From contig OZ022351.1 of assembly GCA_963989245.1 (NCBI GenBank), positions 14,049,843-14,113,842 of the forward strand: 64,000 nt of DNA, written 5' to 3'. Shown in pieces: positions 1 to 11,600 of this stretch; positions within the stretch are counted from its first letter, which is position 1, and each line of letters begins with the position of its first letter. The notes beneath the pieces were generated by a model, which saw only the letters and a program-made list of their open reading frames with translations, was not told the DNA's origin and ran no database searches. A program made the position numbers and the translations under genes. The stretch comes from Nansenia antarctica. Its lineage: Eukaryota; Chordata; Actinopteri; Argentiniformes; Microstomatidae.

Positions 1-1318
1 GTGTGTGTATTTGAGAGAGAGAGAGAGAGAGAGAGAAGAGGAGTTTTTTTTTTATGGAGTGTGTGCCACATTGACAATCGAGCAGCCTTAGTCTTGTTGA
101 GAGTGGCCAGGGTGGGGGTGGGGGGTGGGGGTGGGGGTGGGGAAAGACAGAAAAGGGGAGACTTTGCCGGCGTTTTTAGGAGGCTAGGGGTGATTGTGCG
201 GCTGCCTACGGGTCTGTAAGAGGGCGGAGAGGTGAACAAGGCCTGCACCCCCCCGCTCCCCTTCCTGCTCTCCTCTCTTTATTTCCGCTGAGTGCCCTCC
301 TTCACCCCCCCGGGGGCGAGTTGTTTGTTCCGCCTTCACAATAGGAGAGTCGGAGCAGGCACAGCAGTGCCAGCCCGTACCCCCCGCCGAAGGACCCCCG
401 CTCCACCAGACGCCCCTCTTACCTCGCTAATCAGACCGCCACGCTCCCGAGTCACGGCGTGGCAGGCAGGCACTTGTATGAACGGCGCCTCTTAGGACCG
501 CACTCCATACGGGCTGCTGTGGAGTCTGAACAGAGCTAAGGGACAAAAATACGAGCCCCGCCCACCCCCATAGGCTCGCCAGGAGGACTGATAGGGGAGG
601 TCGTCGGCAGGAAAGGCGCCGGCGTGGATGCGTCAGTCTGAGGGGAACGTGGATGAAGTCACCTTCTCACAAATCCAGGGTATTATAGCTTCCTTTGTCC
701 AGACTGCAGCTGTCACTCAGTGGGGCTGGCGTAAGAGGAACAGTGGAACAGAGGGAGATTCATTGCCAGGGCTCAGGGGCAGAGAGCAAGGAGAGAGGGA
801 TGGGGGAACGACGGAGAGAAGAAAGAGAGAAAGTGAGAGCGAGTATTTTGTAGTTTCTACAGGGGTCAGCGGCATTTGATTGCCGCCAAACTCCGACAGA
901 TTGGCCGATATGCATCGATTTTCTGTGAAGATTCTCAAAAGATTTTTTTTTTTTTTTATCTTCCCTTCTAAAAATCACCAGAGGTAATGCTGATTTAATC
1001 TCCAACAGTCTCTGTAGATCTGTCTCCCAAAGCCTGCCTGTCTCCCCTCCAATATGGTTTCTTTGAAATAAATGATAGTCGGCAGGGATATGGAATAAAT
1101 ATGAGTTAAGCTTTTGAGTTGATGCAATGTGGCCGGTGGCTAATGCAAGCCTGCTACCGTACTCATCTGCGGTATGAAGATATTGAGGACAGACAGCGCG
1201 AGAGAAATCTGATATTATTTTAATTGACTGAAGATCAGATACAAAAAATAACAGGCTTTCTGAATTCAAGTCATACCAAACTCTTAAAATCAACAGTTTA
1301 GTCTTTTTATTTTGAAAT

Positions 1319-1592
1319 AAATGGACTGCGCTTATAGAGCGCCTTACTCCAAAGCAGCACTTTACAGTGGCCTCTCATTCACCCATTCACACACACACAC
1401 ACACACACATTCACACACCAATGGCGGCAAGCTGCCATACAAGACATCGGCCCGCTCGTTGGGAGCAATTTAGGGGTTCAGTGTCTTGCCCAAGGACACC
1501 TCGACACATGGCCAGCCAGAGATCGAACCACCGAACCTGCCGACAATGCCTTCATTAGACGCCGGCTTTACCTCCTGAGCCACAGCCACCCC
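1319..1592 (-). mobile_element. tRNA-derived SINE, copy 1
   Basis: Read on the minus strand, this starts with a tRNA-like head and ends in a tail resembling 'gcgctctataagcgcagtcc'. An A box (TGGCTCAGGAGG, 1571-1582) and a B box (GGTTCGATCTC, 1519-1529) sit at RNA polymerase III promoter spacing. The body includes the 'gtccttgggcaagacactgaa' type motif common in teleost SINEs. It aligns by eye over its whole length with the plus-strand copy at 42419-42672, which supports a shared family. A CA tract has expanded inside this copy (about 1388-1410). The exact named SINE family is not assigned here. Confidence 0.85.
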
Positions 1593-2444
1593 GAAATGAA
1601 ATGGTTCATTCCAGGATAGTTCCATATCAAACTGGCATGTATCAGGACGCCTGCAGGATGCCATTTTCATTGAAATAGGACCCTTGAGACTGTCACACTC
1701 ACTCACTGTGATTGTGATTTGTCGTGCCTGTTGTCTGACCCCTAGGCTGATATGACCCTATAGGGTGACCTGCTCACCTGCTCACCCACTCTCTGATTGG
1801 ATTGGACCCTTTTATTGGTCCGCTGCGATATTGAGAGGCATGCTGGGAGCTTCACTAGGGTTTCATCCACAAAGGGTTAGCAGAGACAACAGGGGGTTTA
1901 TGGCACGTTTGCGTCTAACACAAACCTATACTGTCCCAAAGTCGGACATCTGCCGAATCCTCAAAATCCATCAAAAGATGGCTGTTACACGGCCAGTCAC
2001 CATATAGCCCTGTCGTACCCTTACGAAGCCCAACCACCCGTTTCTGCAGTGTCTGTTTGCCCACACAGAGAAAAGAAAACGAGAGAGACATCCATCTGCG
2101 TGTGGGATAAGGGTCTGTGTAAGAAGAATTTACCGCCTTCAACATAACCGCTGTCCTCTCACAAAATCGATCCATTTTGTATTGTTTTGTATTGTCTCTC
2201 CTTTGAGGTAACTGTGGTCTCTTAAGTATGTGCATATTTCCCAGCAAGCAGCCCTCTTAGGAGGTGAACAGAGGAGAAGTTGTTCAGGCAGATGCTCCAC
2301 TGTTTGGCCCACCTCTGCCTCACACTAAATTCAAACACTTTAATCTCCCACAATAACCCGGTGTTCTGAGAAAGTGCTTTTGGGGGGAACTGTCGGCAAC
2401 AGAGACATTATTGCAGTGAGAGAGAGAGAAAGTGAGAGTGAGAG

Positions 2445-2446
<2 letters not shown>

Positions 2447-2536
<90 letters not shown>
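2447..2536. repeat. (GT)n microsatellite
   Basis: About 90 bases of GT with one GC interruption, preceded by a GA-rich stretch (about 2418-2446). The apparent open reading frames here are artefacts of the dinucleotide repeat. Confidence 0.97.
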
Positions 2537-3888
2537 TTGCATGCATGCATTTGGGTGAGATAGAGAAGGCTATAGAGGCTTCACTCTCGGGCCTGACCTT
2601 TCAGACAGGGAACACACAAGACAGATATTGAGTGAGTCTCATTGTAAAGGGAGAATGGATCCGTTGGCTTGGTAAATCCCGTGGCATATGGATATGTTAT
2701 CTCTCCCCTGCTCTTTAATTGCTCTCCTCTTTTGCCTATTTTCCATTCGCTCCCGCCGAAAGGACGACCGTAGACGTCGTCCACGCGAGGCGTGACCGCA
2801 CCCAAGTCGCTCCCGTGACGATGGCGTGCTATCCTTTACCCCCGGCATACAGTTACATGGTGGCCGACCTTTTTTCCAAAGCACAAACGCACAGGGCTTG
2901 TAGTAACCGAACCCTCATCAGCGACTCATTCATTTTCCCCTCAAACGGCTCTATTGTCGGGCTAGATGACACATTCATCCTAATTGCCAGGGCCAGTGTA
3001 TCGACGCAAATTGCTGGCAGGTTTTGTGTGAGCTCTTGTTTTGTGGGGGGGATTACAGACTTTAATGTATGCAGAGGAGTATTTATAAGCAGTGACACCT
3101 GATGTCGACGGCGAGGACCGCGGTGACTAATTGTGTGTGGAGGTGCTTAAGCATGGAGAGGCTCTCGGGCCAGACGGCTGAATCCATCTTCTTTATATAT
3201 GATGATAGAGCTGCTCGTGTGCTTGGCCCCGTTCGCTACCGACGCCTTCGCCGTAGTTAATTCTCCCCCTCTCCCTTTGTACTCCCAAATATGCCCCTTC
3301 CTCCCCAACGTACTGTATACGAATAATCTTTGTCCTGGAGATTCACATAGGCTTCCTCCAAGAAGCTCATCAACTTTTGAACCGCGTCGAGCTCGTCGGT
3401 CGGGGGTGAAAAGGAGAAGCGCCCCTGAAGATAATCCAGATAGCGTCGGGGCCCTTTGATCTGCCGTGACAAATTCACCCCTCGTTCGATCGTTCTCTCC
3501 ATCGTACCACAGCGTGGCCCTACTCCCCTCCGAGCAATTTCCATTCGCAGCGCTTTGAAAAATATCATTGAAGTTTCACACTGCCATTTTTCTAATTTAC
3601 TGGGGATCTTGTCTCAACTGAACTTATCCAACCCCCCCCACTCCCCCCCCCCTGTTGCCCCTGTGTAACATAAAGTGAGGGATGACATGGAGTACCCCTC
3701 TCCATCTACACTGGATGGGAATGGTGTGGGGTCTGAGTGAGGCCTAAGTGTAGACATACCTGGTCGGCACAGCTTGGGATTCCATGGAAATGACAGGGAA
3801 CTATGTGTGAAAGAGGCTTAACGTTACATGTTTTGACATGGCTGATCTGTGCATGATAGTGCTGCATTTTGACATCATTCTTATCGCA

Positions 3889-3910
3889 CCCCCCCCCCCC
3901 CCCCCCCCCC
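3889..3910. repeat. poly-C run (22 C)
   Basis: An uninterrupted run of 22 C. Runs like this are error-prone in sequencing, so its length is uncertain. Confidence 0.95.
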
Positions 3911-6359
3911 GTTGAGCTGTATAGCGGCACTTATTAAAGTGACGTGCTCTTGGGACACTTAACTCCTCCTACTGTCCCCGGCTCGCTCCAGGTCTGTTGT
4001 GTATAATGGAGAAGAAGCGTTTCTGAAAGTACGGTACAGGTAGGATACAAATGCGTGCCGTACCGTGCCGTACCGGTCAATGGAAAAGCGCCAATAGAGG
4101 CGTGTTCATGGCCTCGTATTTGGGCCACAGCTGGTTCGCCAGCCGGTTAACCTGTGACCCAGTGGCCCATATCTAAGATGCTGATGGAAGCGCTGACCTC
4201 CCCGGGGGGGTCACAGAGGATATGTCAGGAGTCTATCTGTTTGTTTGCTGTCAGCCGCTAGCCTTGTCTATGAGCAGACAGAGGGATTAAGCTAATTGCA
4301 TGTGTTTGAGTTCCCATATCCACTCCAGTCCCTCCCCCACCAATCAGATGATTTTCTTGCTTCCTGCTACAGGCACGGAAGGCAAGTCGGCACGTCAACA
4401 CCCAGGCAAATGTGTCTTCACACGTTTGCGGTAACTAATCGGGGCAGAATTCGTTTTGTTCGCAGATGTTGTTGTTTTCTCAGGATTTTTTGGGGGGAGT
4501 TTGTTTTCTTTTCCGTTTCCTGCTCTTTAACTGCGTGTGTGTGTTGTAGCTGAGGTTGTCGCTTCTCTGGCAACTGCTGTGCATTGTGGGAGATCTGCAG
4601 GGAAACCCCCGGTGTTTCTCCCTGTGTTTCCCTCAGTAAACACTTCGAGTAGGCAGCACAGATGTACAGTACTTGACGGTACCATATGTAGTAGATAAAG
4701 GTATTTATATTGTTTTAGGAAACAAACAACCTTTTACTGGCTCTGTAAAAGACTTGCTGTTTTATGATAACTCTCTTGGCAGAGGTGAAGATTATTTCCT
4801 CATGGGCCTGTGCAGCAGTCAATGGGAACGGAAACCCAGAAACCCACTGCAACTGCATTCTTTAACTCTCTTCAACACTCTTGATCAAAAACCCCCGATA
4901 TACCCTTGAAAATGTACTTTGCGACCGTCTATGAAATGTACAGTACATAGGAAGGAGACGGGACAGGGAAGAATATGGAACAGTCGGGAAAAATATTTCG
5001 AACATGTTCGATAACCTTGAGGTACTTCGTGAAAACTGAAACGAAAAGTGGATCTCGTAACGGATAGAAACGGCAAGTCAAGAGGCATCGAACCTCAGCC
5101 TGAAGGCATAAACTCACACATCAATGATCCATATAATCGCCCTCATACATACAAATGAACATAAAGGCCCTAATGCATGCTCTCAGTACCTCGTATACAT
5201 AAAGATGTGGGAATCAAATGGGGTATAACTAATACAATTGATTTTGATAGGGCCGTGGAACAACAGAACCAGAGTGGTTCTGTATGATGGCTCTGACGGT
5301 GCAGATCCAACTCCATTCGTCCTTTATGAGCTGCTTTTTAGCCGTTGTTTTAATGAAGGTTGATTGGCACCATTTCCTAGTGCCCATTATCATCAGAAGG
5401 ATGTGCTCGCTGTAATCTGCAATTATCGACGTAATTGGCGCTCATGATCCTCTGGGCTTAAATAAGCAATCAGGTCCTCCGCTGGTCCACTGCTGCTGCC
5501 ACCTTGGAGGAAACGGTATGACAGCGTGACGCGCTCTAGTGTCAAACGTCCGTCTTAAAGTGCTCGCTTTCTTTCTTTTTTTTCTCGTCCACAACCCCCC
5601 CACCCCCAACCGTCCCCCCTACCCCCATCACTGTCTGTCCACAGCCTAAGCCCCCCCTACCCCCCACTGTCTCCCCCCCCTCACTTATGCTGCCTTTGTC
5701 TTTACCTTGCTCTCTCTGTCTCTCTCCCCCCGTCCCCTCGCTCTCTCTTCCCCTCTATGGAATGTATAAACCAGCCCCTATTATCAAGCCGGTTGTCTTA
5801 TCATAATTATGTGGTTTGTCAAACGCTCCCTCTGTTGGTGGTGATAAAAGGAGAGCTTGATTAAGCGGAGGGAAGGGGCATTGATTCCTATTGACAGGCT
5901 CTCTCAAAGCTCCTAATGAGAGAGATGCAAATGAGTTTTCAACAGCGCAGTGTTTAACGACTGCACGCCATAAAGGCCGACATTCTTTTACAGTGTAAAA
6001 ATAATCTGTACGTTCTAAAGGGTCCATGTATCATTCACAACGGGGCACCAGGGACACGTTCTGTAAGATACATATATATAGTGCAAATGAGCGGATCGTT
6101 TGGGTGAAGGTGAAGTGGCTCCCGATGGGCAAGGGCCATGTGTTTTTCTTATGGAGCACGTCCAGAACTTGGCCACGTCTCGGGGCTGTGGTCTAGGCTT
6201 GTCTGTATAGATTTTAAAGAGAGCACTTGAACATTTAGACGACGACTGGTCATTCCCAAAGAAGGATGAATGTCTTTATTGTTGTATTGATAAAATCACT
6301 CGGCCCCTCGTTATGTACGATATACTGTTATTGCTCCATGCTTATCCTCCCCCCTCCCT

Positions 6360-6392
6360 TCTCTCTCTCTCTCTCTCTCTCTCTCACCACAG
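6360..6392 (+). promoter_or_regulatory. pard3: 3' splice site with (CT)n polypyrimidine tract
   Basis: A CT dinucleotide run (about 6360-6385) is followed by CACCACAG, and the pard3 coding exon begins at 6393. The microsatellite itself therefore forms the polypyrimidine tract of the acceptor, so repeat-length variation would directly alter this splice signal. The AG placement is fixed by the conserved reading frame that follows. Confidence 0.85.
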
Positions 6393-6513
6393 CTGCCGCC
6401 TGGCTCCTAGCAACCATGACCGGATACAGCGGCTGAGAAATGAGTTCCAGCAGGCTAGGCAGGATGATGATCCGGATGACCGCAGACGGACCTACAGCTT
6501 CGAGCAGCCCTGG
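6393..6513 (+). CDS. pard3: pard3 exon, third from last
   Basis: A 121-bp internal exon of the partitioning-defective 3 (Par-3) scaffold, which works with Par-6 and aPKC at apical junctions to set cell polarity. After one base completing a split codon, it reads SNHDRIQRLRNEFQQARQ and then RRRTYSFEQPW, closely matching the conserved C-terminal coiled-coil segment of vertebrate PARD3 (human has the same SNHDRIQRLR start and RRRTYSFEQPW end). The acceptor is AG at 6391-6392 after a CT tract; the donor is TGG|GTGAGT at 6514. It ends on a codon boundary, compatible with the next exon at 13036. The N-terminal CR1, PDZ and aPKC-binding parts lie upstream of the window. Teleosts often keep two pard3 copies and I cannot tell which this is. 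Confidence 0.95.
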
Positions 6514-7289
6514 GTGAGTGTTTAATACCCCAGCCCCGGCTAAAAACCTGCGTTGCCCCGCACGGACCCCCACTCTAAGACTGACCACCCACCTATCCCA
6601 ACCCAATCCGACTGCTTCCTTCTCTGCCTGCCTTCTTGATTGCTGCTCTGTCTTGCCTGCCTACTGTTCCAGCTCTGCACCCGACGTTTCTTTGGGATTT
6701 TTTAGTCTTTGCTCCCGTCTCAACTTGCTAAGACTACTGTGCCACTGTATCGAATGTTTCCAAGGTAACACCAGGACATGCTCATGTTGACAGTTGGAAA
6801 AGTGGTGCTCGACGCCCTCAAACATGTCCTCCCCTCACGGTTCTCTTCCTGCTAAACTTTTACTGCCCAACTCCTAATCCTCTTCTGTGACCTGGATCCA
6901 ATTTCTAATTAGCCATCTTTGTCAGTGTCGCTGTGAATTTTGGAAATATGGGACATTGCAGAAGAAGACGAAGTAATCAGAGACAGTAAATATTCAGGAC
7001 AAATTGAGAGAGAAATTGTAACATTGCATTCCGCTCTTCATTTCCATCTTTATCAGAGTTAATTAGTGGACATTTTTAATTAAATTCTGAGGACACTTCC
7101 CGTTTTACTCTCTTTGATTGATCTTATACTGCAATGGAATTATTATTATTTTTTCATAGCAAAATGTAATCAAGTTAATTAGTTTGATTATTTAGATATC
7201 TCAGACTCCTCTCCTGCTGCTGCATATCATTTTTTTAATTGCGACAATGTCTAAAATGTCAGTAGCTACTAAGTAATAGTATTATTTAC

Positions 7290-8424
7290 TAGGGGTGTAA
7301 CGGTTCACGTATTCATACCGAAAATCTTCGGTACGGGTGGTTCAGTTCGGTTTGCGTGTGAACCGAACGAGTGCAGCGTTGTACTGCACGTGCAAAACTT
7401 TGTAATAACTAAGAAATCTCAGGTGCCGTGTTGGTGAATTTGCTCTGAGAGCGCCGGAGCGCACACTAGGTTCAACGTCCTAGAGCAAGTAATTTGATTG
7501 GACTAGAGGCATTCCATGAACGCTGATCAGATTTCCACAGTGTATTTACGAACGCACCCTCAGCCAGTACGCATGCGTACACAGAGAAATAGTCAGTACT
7601 TTTTTTTACCAGTCGTTTACCAGGCGAACGCAGTTAAACTAGAGCTTGAAGTTCCTCCAGCATCCCTTAAATCTCCTGTTTGGGAACATTCCTCAGTTAC
7701 CTACAGTGACGATGGTACAGGTGGATCAGACCAAAGCTATATGCTGCATTGTTCAACTGCCATCAGGTACGCAGCTGGCAATACATCAAACTTGCTCATG
7801 CATTGTGAGACGGCATCAAACATCACAGCTACAAAAAGAAAACACAACTACCTAACAATGCTAACAATTCAGACCAGGCCAAAGCAATAACAAACGCCAA
7901 GGTGTTTTATAGCAGTGGACCACACTCTGTTGTTGAGAACAGGTTTTAAACACATGTTGAAAGTAATGGAGCGTTGTTAGGTAGTTATCTCGTCAACATT
8001 TCAGCCAGGAAGTCATACCAGCCCTTTATAAACAACTATATGAAAATACAATGAATGTCAGTACAAGCTGTGAAGTTGAAAAGCTGTGAAGTTGAAAGCT
8101 GCTTATGTGAATACAAGTACAGTACAGTTCAAGTACAGTTCATTTTCTAAATGCTGCACCTTAATGGATGTTTATTCTATTATATTTTTTATAGAGAGAA
8201 TATTTATTTTGGATTTACACATTTTCTGTAAATTGTACTACTTGTACTTATTTAAGAAAGAACGACCCACTGTTTGTTCAGTAAACCACTGTTTAATAAT
8301 TTTAAATGTTTTGTGATAATTGTTGGGATCATGTTTACCCTGCTATACCGAGAACGTACCGAACCGTGACTTAAAAACCGAGGTACGTAACAAACCAAAA
8401 TGATTGTGAACCGTTACACCCCTA
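7290..8424 (+). mobile_element. non-autonomous hAT-type DNA transposon (1135 bp)
   Basis: The two ends form perfect 19-bp terminal inverted repeats: TAGGGGTGTAACGGTTCAC at 7290-7308 and its reverse complement at 8406-8424. This terminus is typical of fish hAT elements. Flanking 8-mers (7282-7289 TTATTTAC, 8425-8432 TTATTATT) match only imperfectly, as expected for an aged 8-bp target duplication. Subterminal 'accga/tcggtac' motifs occur at both ends. Internally, a decayed hAT transposase N-terminus is visible (see the entry at 7646-7855). At 1.1 kb it is too short to encode a full hAT transposase, so it is a deletion derivative dependent on a transposase supplied elsewhere. Confidence 0.85.
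7646..7855 (+). pseudogene. relic of hAT transposase BED zinc-finger region
   Basis: Two overlapping plus-strand frames together resemble the start of a ZBED-like hAT transposase. One frame gives KSPVWEH, then YSDDGT; the other gives VDQTKAICC; then the first gives YAAGNTSNLLMH and later TATKRK. In intact relatives this is the BED finger (Trp-containing start, Cys pair, 'SGNTSN..TH' and His). Here the frame has slipped and one metal ligand is not recognisable, so it cannot make a working transposase. No catalytic (RNase H-like) or hAT dimerisation region follows before the 3' terminal repeat. Confidence 0.7.
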
Positions 8425-8842
8425 TTATTATTGTTTATTAGATTCGCACTGAACATTGTGTATTAACATGTTTTCTTTTACTCAAGTGAGTCGTTTATAT
8501 TCAAAGGTTAGAGGCTATTTTTTTCCTTAATCTTAATGCAAGAAGAAGAAAAAAACTGCCTCAGCCCAGCTCGATGGGAACTGAGTCACAAAGGTGAAAG
8601 GTCAAATAGCTGTGTATTTTTGCGATGTAATGGCTTGAGACAGACATGGCGGCTTGTCCTGTGACTCTCTGTTCATAGAGCAAAGTGGGATTTTAAAAGA
8701 TGACAGGCTAATTAGTGTGCATAATACAATTATGGGTCATTGTACCAAGGTTGAAATATGCCAGGTTGAAATCATTCGCCTCAAATTACTTCACAGGACC
8801 AACATAGAATCTCAAACATCTTCGCCATCCATAATGTTTTAC

Positions 8843-8844
<2 letters not shown>

Positions 8845-8878
<34 letters not shown>
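8845..8878. repeat. (AAT)n microsatellite
   Basis: About 11 uninterrupted ATA/AAT units, about 420 bases beyond the hAT element and not part of it. Confidence 0.95.
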
Positions 8879-9832
8879 TTCACATGAGAGATTGCTTAGT
8901 TGTGATGGTAGAGCATTGACACATCTCCCTCATACCCATACATAACACCAGCTACCTTCACTATAGCGTAGCCTCAGTGTCTTATTGAGAGACCAAAGAG
9001 TCTGGCGTGTCTAATGCTGTCGTTATGTTCTGTTATGTTATGTGAGGGGAGGGAAGGGAAACGTTACTATTAGCTCAGCATGGTTAAGGCCACTCTCTAA
9101 GCACCTAATTGCTTGTGATTGTGTGCATTGTTTAAAGTATATAGCTATTCCGTGTAACAAGAAGCTGTCCCTGGAGTATGAATGGAGTATGAATGTGCTT
9201 TCATGTCCTTTCATCATAATAACAAGGATTCAGAATGAGACATGCAGGAGAGAGCATTTTAACTCTGTTAAGGGCCTCAAGTAAAATCATGTCATATGCC
9301 AAACATAAACAGAAAACAAGAAGGGCTTGATGTTTAATACTGAAAGGAACACCTTGTGATATTGAAACGTCATTTAAATTGACAATTCATCTGAGAAACA
9401 GATTTTCCTTTTAAAAGTGTCAATTTCAGTGGAAAAACAAAACATGGGTAATGTAAAACATTGCCCTGGCACAGAAGCTTTTGAAATATAATCGGTCCAT
9501 ATACACAGTTTTAACTGCCTTAAGGAGTTATGTCCTACAACACATTAAATGTGTGGTGCGGTCTAGCATGGAGGTCTGTCTCACCAAACCAACATGGGGA
9601 CCCTACATCACCCAGCCCTCAGAGGCAGACATAAATATCCTCTAGAATAGCCAGAAATCACCGTAGCACCCTCAACTCTCCCCTGATCCCTGATCAAACA
9701 AACACCTTTGAGGTTATGTTAACTTGTGAATATACTGTTTGTTTTTTGGTGAGGGTGTTGCTTACTGAAATCAGCTCCAGTCAATCGTCGGTGGAAGGGG
9801 CTGATTTACTTGGAGACATAAGTCTTACCAAT

Positions 9833-9845
9833 GAGAGAGAGGGGG

Positions 9846-9886
<41 letters not shown>

Positions 9887-9902
9887 CACACACACACACA
9901 AA
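9833..9902. repeat. (GA)n/(CA)n compound microsatellite
   Basis: GA repeats interrupted by a G-run, then a short CA run. Confidence 0.95.
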
Positions 9903-10247
9903 GAGACAGAGAGACCAGTGTTAAAGTCAGTTGGTAGTGAGGTAGAACACGGGCCTCTCCAGGGAGCCGGAGTAAACTGAGGTGTGTCCTGCGCCAGCTC
10001 TCAGGAGAGCCTTGAGGCTCTATAATGGGGAACACTCAGGTCAGACCTTGAATCCCGACTCTCTATAATAGAATAATGATCAGTAATGCACTGGCCATGC
10101 CTGTCACAAACTCTCAGCCAACTCGCACAATTAGCCCTGTCTTATTTGCTCTCCCTCCCACATTGCAATGTGCTGGTGCCGAGATCCTGAGAGGGGATTT
10201 CCAGATGTTCATCATAAACCTCCATGAATTTTTTTCCAGAGGGGTTG

Positions 10248-10248
<1 letters not shown>

Positions 10249-10317
<69 letters not shown>
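10249..10317. repeat. (CT)n microsatellite
   Basis: A 69-bp perfect CT dinucleotide tract in the pard3 intron. Confidence 0.97.
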
Positions 10318-10320
<3 letters not shown>

Positions 10321-11582
10321 AAAATCAATAAAGTCAATCTTTGTTGTTGGGTGGGAGAGAGCGAAGCCCATTGAACATGACCACTCAGACAAGTGTGAGC
10401 GTTAATACTGGTAGTTGGATGAAACACACTTAACTAGCTCGTTTATGTGAATTCCTTTGATTTTTACAATCAAACCTACCAGTACGAAGCGAAAAACTCT
10501 CCAGAAGTGCAGAGGGGGTATCCAGAGGGATTTCATAACGCAGGGGGAAATAGCGTGCGTTCTCATGTGATCATGTGGAACGTTAAGTAAGCCACTTAAA
10601 AGAGAAATCACTTGACTTCTTAGAGGTCAGAGGTCAGGGCTAAGACCATTTGTTAGACAATCCTGCCCTGTGATGGTAGTGTATCAACCCAGTGTTGCGT
10701 TAACCAAAACCTCAGCCCCCTCTCTCAGGAACTCGACATGGATTCACTTGGAGAGGAGCGTGGCGTATCGTCATAGATACCGTGACACAGACACCATCCA
10801 GAACCCTTTATCATACAACTGGGTACTTCCATACAGAGCTGTGTTGTCTGTTTCTGTTCAGAGATAAGATATAGTGGTATAGAGTGTGGGAGAGGAAGCT
10901 ACGATGTGCTAAACGGTCCAGTATGAGAGGGTCCTCACCCGAGGACTCGTACAAGCAGCCAGGATGGGGTCTGATGTTGTTCTGTGTCCTGTATGTTGGT
11001 AGTACTTAAGTCTATAATGCGTATCCAGATAGCAAAACCACTTCCCATTTGTGTTGGTTCCTCTGGGCCGAGACCAGGAAGTGGTGGGCCACACTCTGTG
11101 TTTTGCGGACTGGTACTTTGCCTCGAGCAGCACACCCTCTTTTTACCACAAATGGACTGGGCTCGCTTTTCGCTCTTAATAAATTGGCGGGATTGGTGGG
11201 TTTGTGCAAAAAACTTTAAAGGGAATCATTAACAACTGAGCAACTTTTTTTGGTCTGGCCGTGCCTCTTTCTTTCCATTAGTATGGAAATGTTCTCCATA
11301 TGGCTGTTTGTGTAAGGTGGAGTCAGACCTCTGGAAGTCATTCTCTATCCTGTGGGGTAAACAGCGTAGTGACCCAGCATGTGGAGGATAGGAGGCCCAT
11401 ATGTATGTACTGACCCCTCTCCGCTCCCTGCTTTGATATCTGAATGGGTTGGGTTGGGTTCCTCTATGATCTTAACTATTAGACCCTGGCTCTCTTTTGT
11501 TTTGAAGGTCTAAGGCTCACCCTTTTCCAGCTGTTTTCATGGTTCCTTATTTTTGATAGCTGCAAATCATTTTCATAATTAT

Positions 11583-11600
11583 GTCGTCGTCGTCGTCGTC
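11583..11600. repeat. (GTC)n trinucleotide repeat
   Basis: Six perfect GTC units. Confidence 0.93.

Larger units (their letters stand above)
1..6392 (+). other. pard3: pard3 intron (partial, 5' part outside window)
   Basis: Non-coding sequence upstream of the first recognisable pard3 exon, ending in the acceptor at 6391-6392. It contains a short GA tract (about 14-36), a G-rich stretch with TGGGGG units (about 108-142), a CpG-rich block (about 240-620), one SINE (1319-1592), a long GT tract, a 22-C run (3889-3910) and pyrimidine-rich sequence at 5570-5760. I found no stretch matching the Par-3 residues expected upstream of the 6393 exon, so the preceding exon probably lies outside the window. 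AT-rich blocks such as 5340-5470 and 5760-5960 are not simple repeats and could be conserved non-coding sequence, but that cannot be judged without alignment. Confidence 0.75.

Noticed and set aside
760..1293. 177-codon minus-strand frame
   Set aside because: No recognisable domain, crosses a poly-A/poly-T run giving KKKKK, low-complexity end; most likely a chance frame in an intron.
2320..2631. His-Thr or Cys-Val repeat 'proteins' over GT tracts (also at 12612-12979, 13811-14299, 18084-19090, 36622-36837)
   Set aside because: Pure translation of dinucleotide microsatellites.
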